Shown here in pieces: positions 4,993 to 5,102 of a stretch of DNA of 5,102 nt. Numbering within the stretch: position 1 is the first letter of the stretch; each line of letters opens with the position of its first letter. A program made the translations under genes and the position numbers. The stretch is from contig CAKSUE010000076.1 of NCBI GenBank assembly GCA_934501135.1, positions 1 through 5,102 on the forward strand, read 5' to 3'. The notes under the pieces were generated by a model. That model saw only the letters and a program-made list of their open reading frames with translations. It ran no database searches and had not been told where the DNA came from. The stretch is from an uncultured Eubacteriales bacterium. Its GTDB lineage: Bacteria; Bacillota; Clostridia; Oscillospirales; Acutalibacteraceae.

Positions 4993-5102
4993 ATGGAACA
5001 GAGTAAATCGGTATTTGAGACACTGTTTGAAATTAACGTAAATGACCACATTGAGAAAAAGAAAGATTTAACCTATCTTTCTTGGCCGTATGCTTGGGCC
5101 GA
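4993..5102 (+). CDS. DUF1071 family protein, phage single-strand annealing (Rad52/Sak-like) recombination protein, 5' part
   Basis: Only the first 36 codons are present; the frame is open at the window edge. GAAGGTG (4980-4986) lies 6 bases before the ATG. The segments SVFETLFEINVNDHIEKKKD and LTYLSWPYAWA (residues 6-25 and 26-36) match the N-terminal hallmark of DUF1071 proteins, typically FETL..INVN...EKK..L.YLSW..AW. In phages of Bacillota these act as single-strand annealing recombinases related to the Rad52/Sak group. They are usually encoded among early replication and recombination genes next to a single-strand binding protein. The family call rests on this short but distinctive N-terminus. 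Confidence 0.75.
   Translation, partial: MEQSKSVFETLFEINVNDHIEKKKDLTYLSWPYAWA

Noticed and set aside
1..5102. CRISPR array, tRNA or rRNA gene, intact insertion sequence, integrase or attachment site
   Set aside because: No regularly spaced direct repeats, cloverleaf, transposase or recombinase reading frame was seen in the window.

Overview
The window looks like a piece of a Bacillota (Firmicutes) genome in which AT-rich, phage-derived DNA lies on both sides of a visibly GC-richer purine-permease locus. The pointers to Bacillota are strong purine-rich ribosome binding sites (GGGGG, AAGGTG, AAAGGAGG), a TTG start, U-tailed hairpin terminators, a BppU-type baseplate protein and a DUF1071-type recombination protein. 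I cannot name the genus.

Layout from left to right. 1-303 is AT-rich and holds no recognisable gene. 304-2043 is a 579-residue phage tail/baseplate fibre: a BppU-like N-terminus, tail-fibre linkers, five 14-residue YadA-head-like repeats and a C-terminal Peptidase_G2-type self-cleaving domain. A clean terminator follows it. 2100-2310 is AT-rich spacer with a small GC-rich patch. At 2330-2358 a good sigma-70-type promoter opens a leader of about 150 bases with several mutually exclusive stems. The leader precedes an NCS2/NAT xanthine- or urate-type permease (2515-3918), which ends in a strong terminator.

Beyond the terminator, on the opposite strand, lies a truncated LysR-type regulator relic (about 4010-4240) with two in-frame nonsense codons. 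Next come a long imperfect palindrome (4293-4321) and a weaker plus-strand relic that resembles an XRE/Cro helix-turn-helix regulator (about 4326-4461). At 4478-4509 a terminator-like hairpin stands directly before a run of phage early-type genes: a 46-residue membrane-anchored peptide, a 74-residue zinc-ribbon-like acidic protein, and the first 36 codons of a DUF1071 (Rad52/Sak-like single-strand annealing) protein that runs off the window.

How the parts fit: the permease should import xanthine, urate or a related purine, and its leader suggests RNA-level control. The LysR relic may be a dead former regulator of that locus or of a neighbour. The two AT-rich flanks carry late (tail) and early (recombination) phage functions in an order that does not fit a single intact prophage, so the region reads as a mosaic of prophage fragments around a host or cargo locus. 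I see no complete new defence or mobile system. The best candidates for something undescribed are the structured permease leader and the modular self-processing fibre standing apart from other tail genes.
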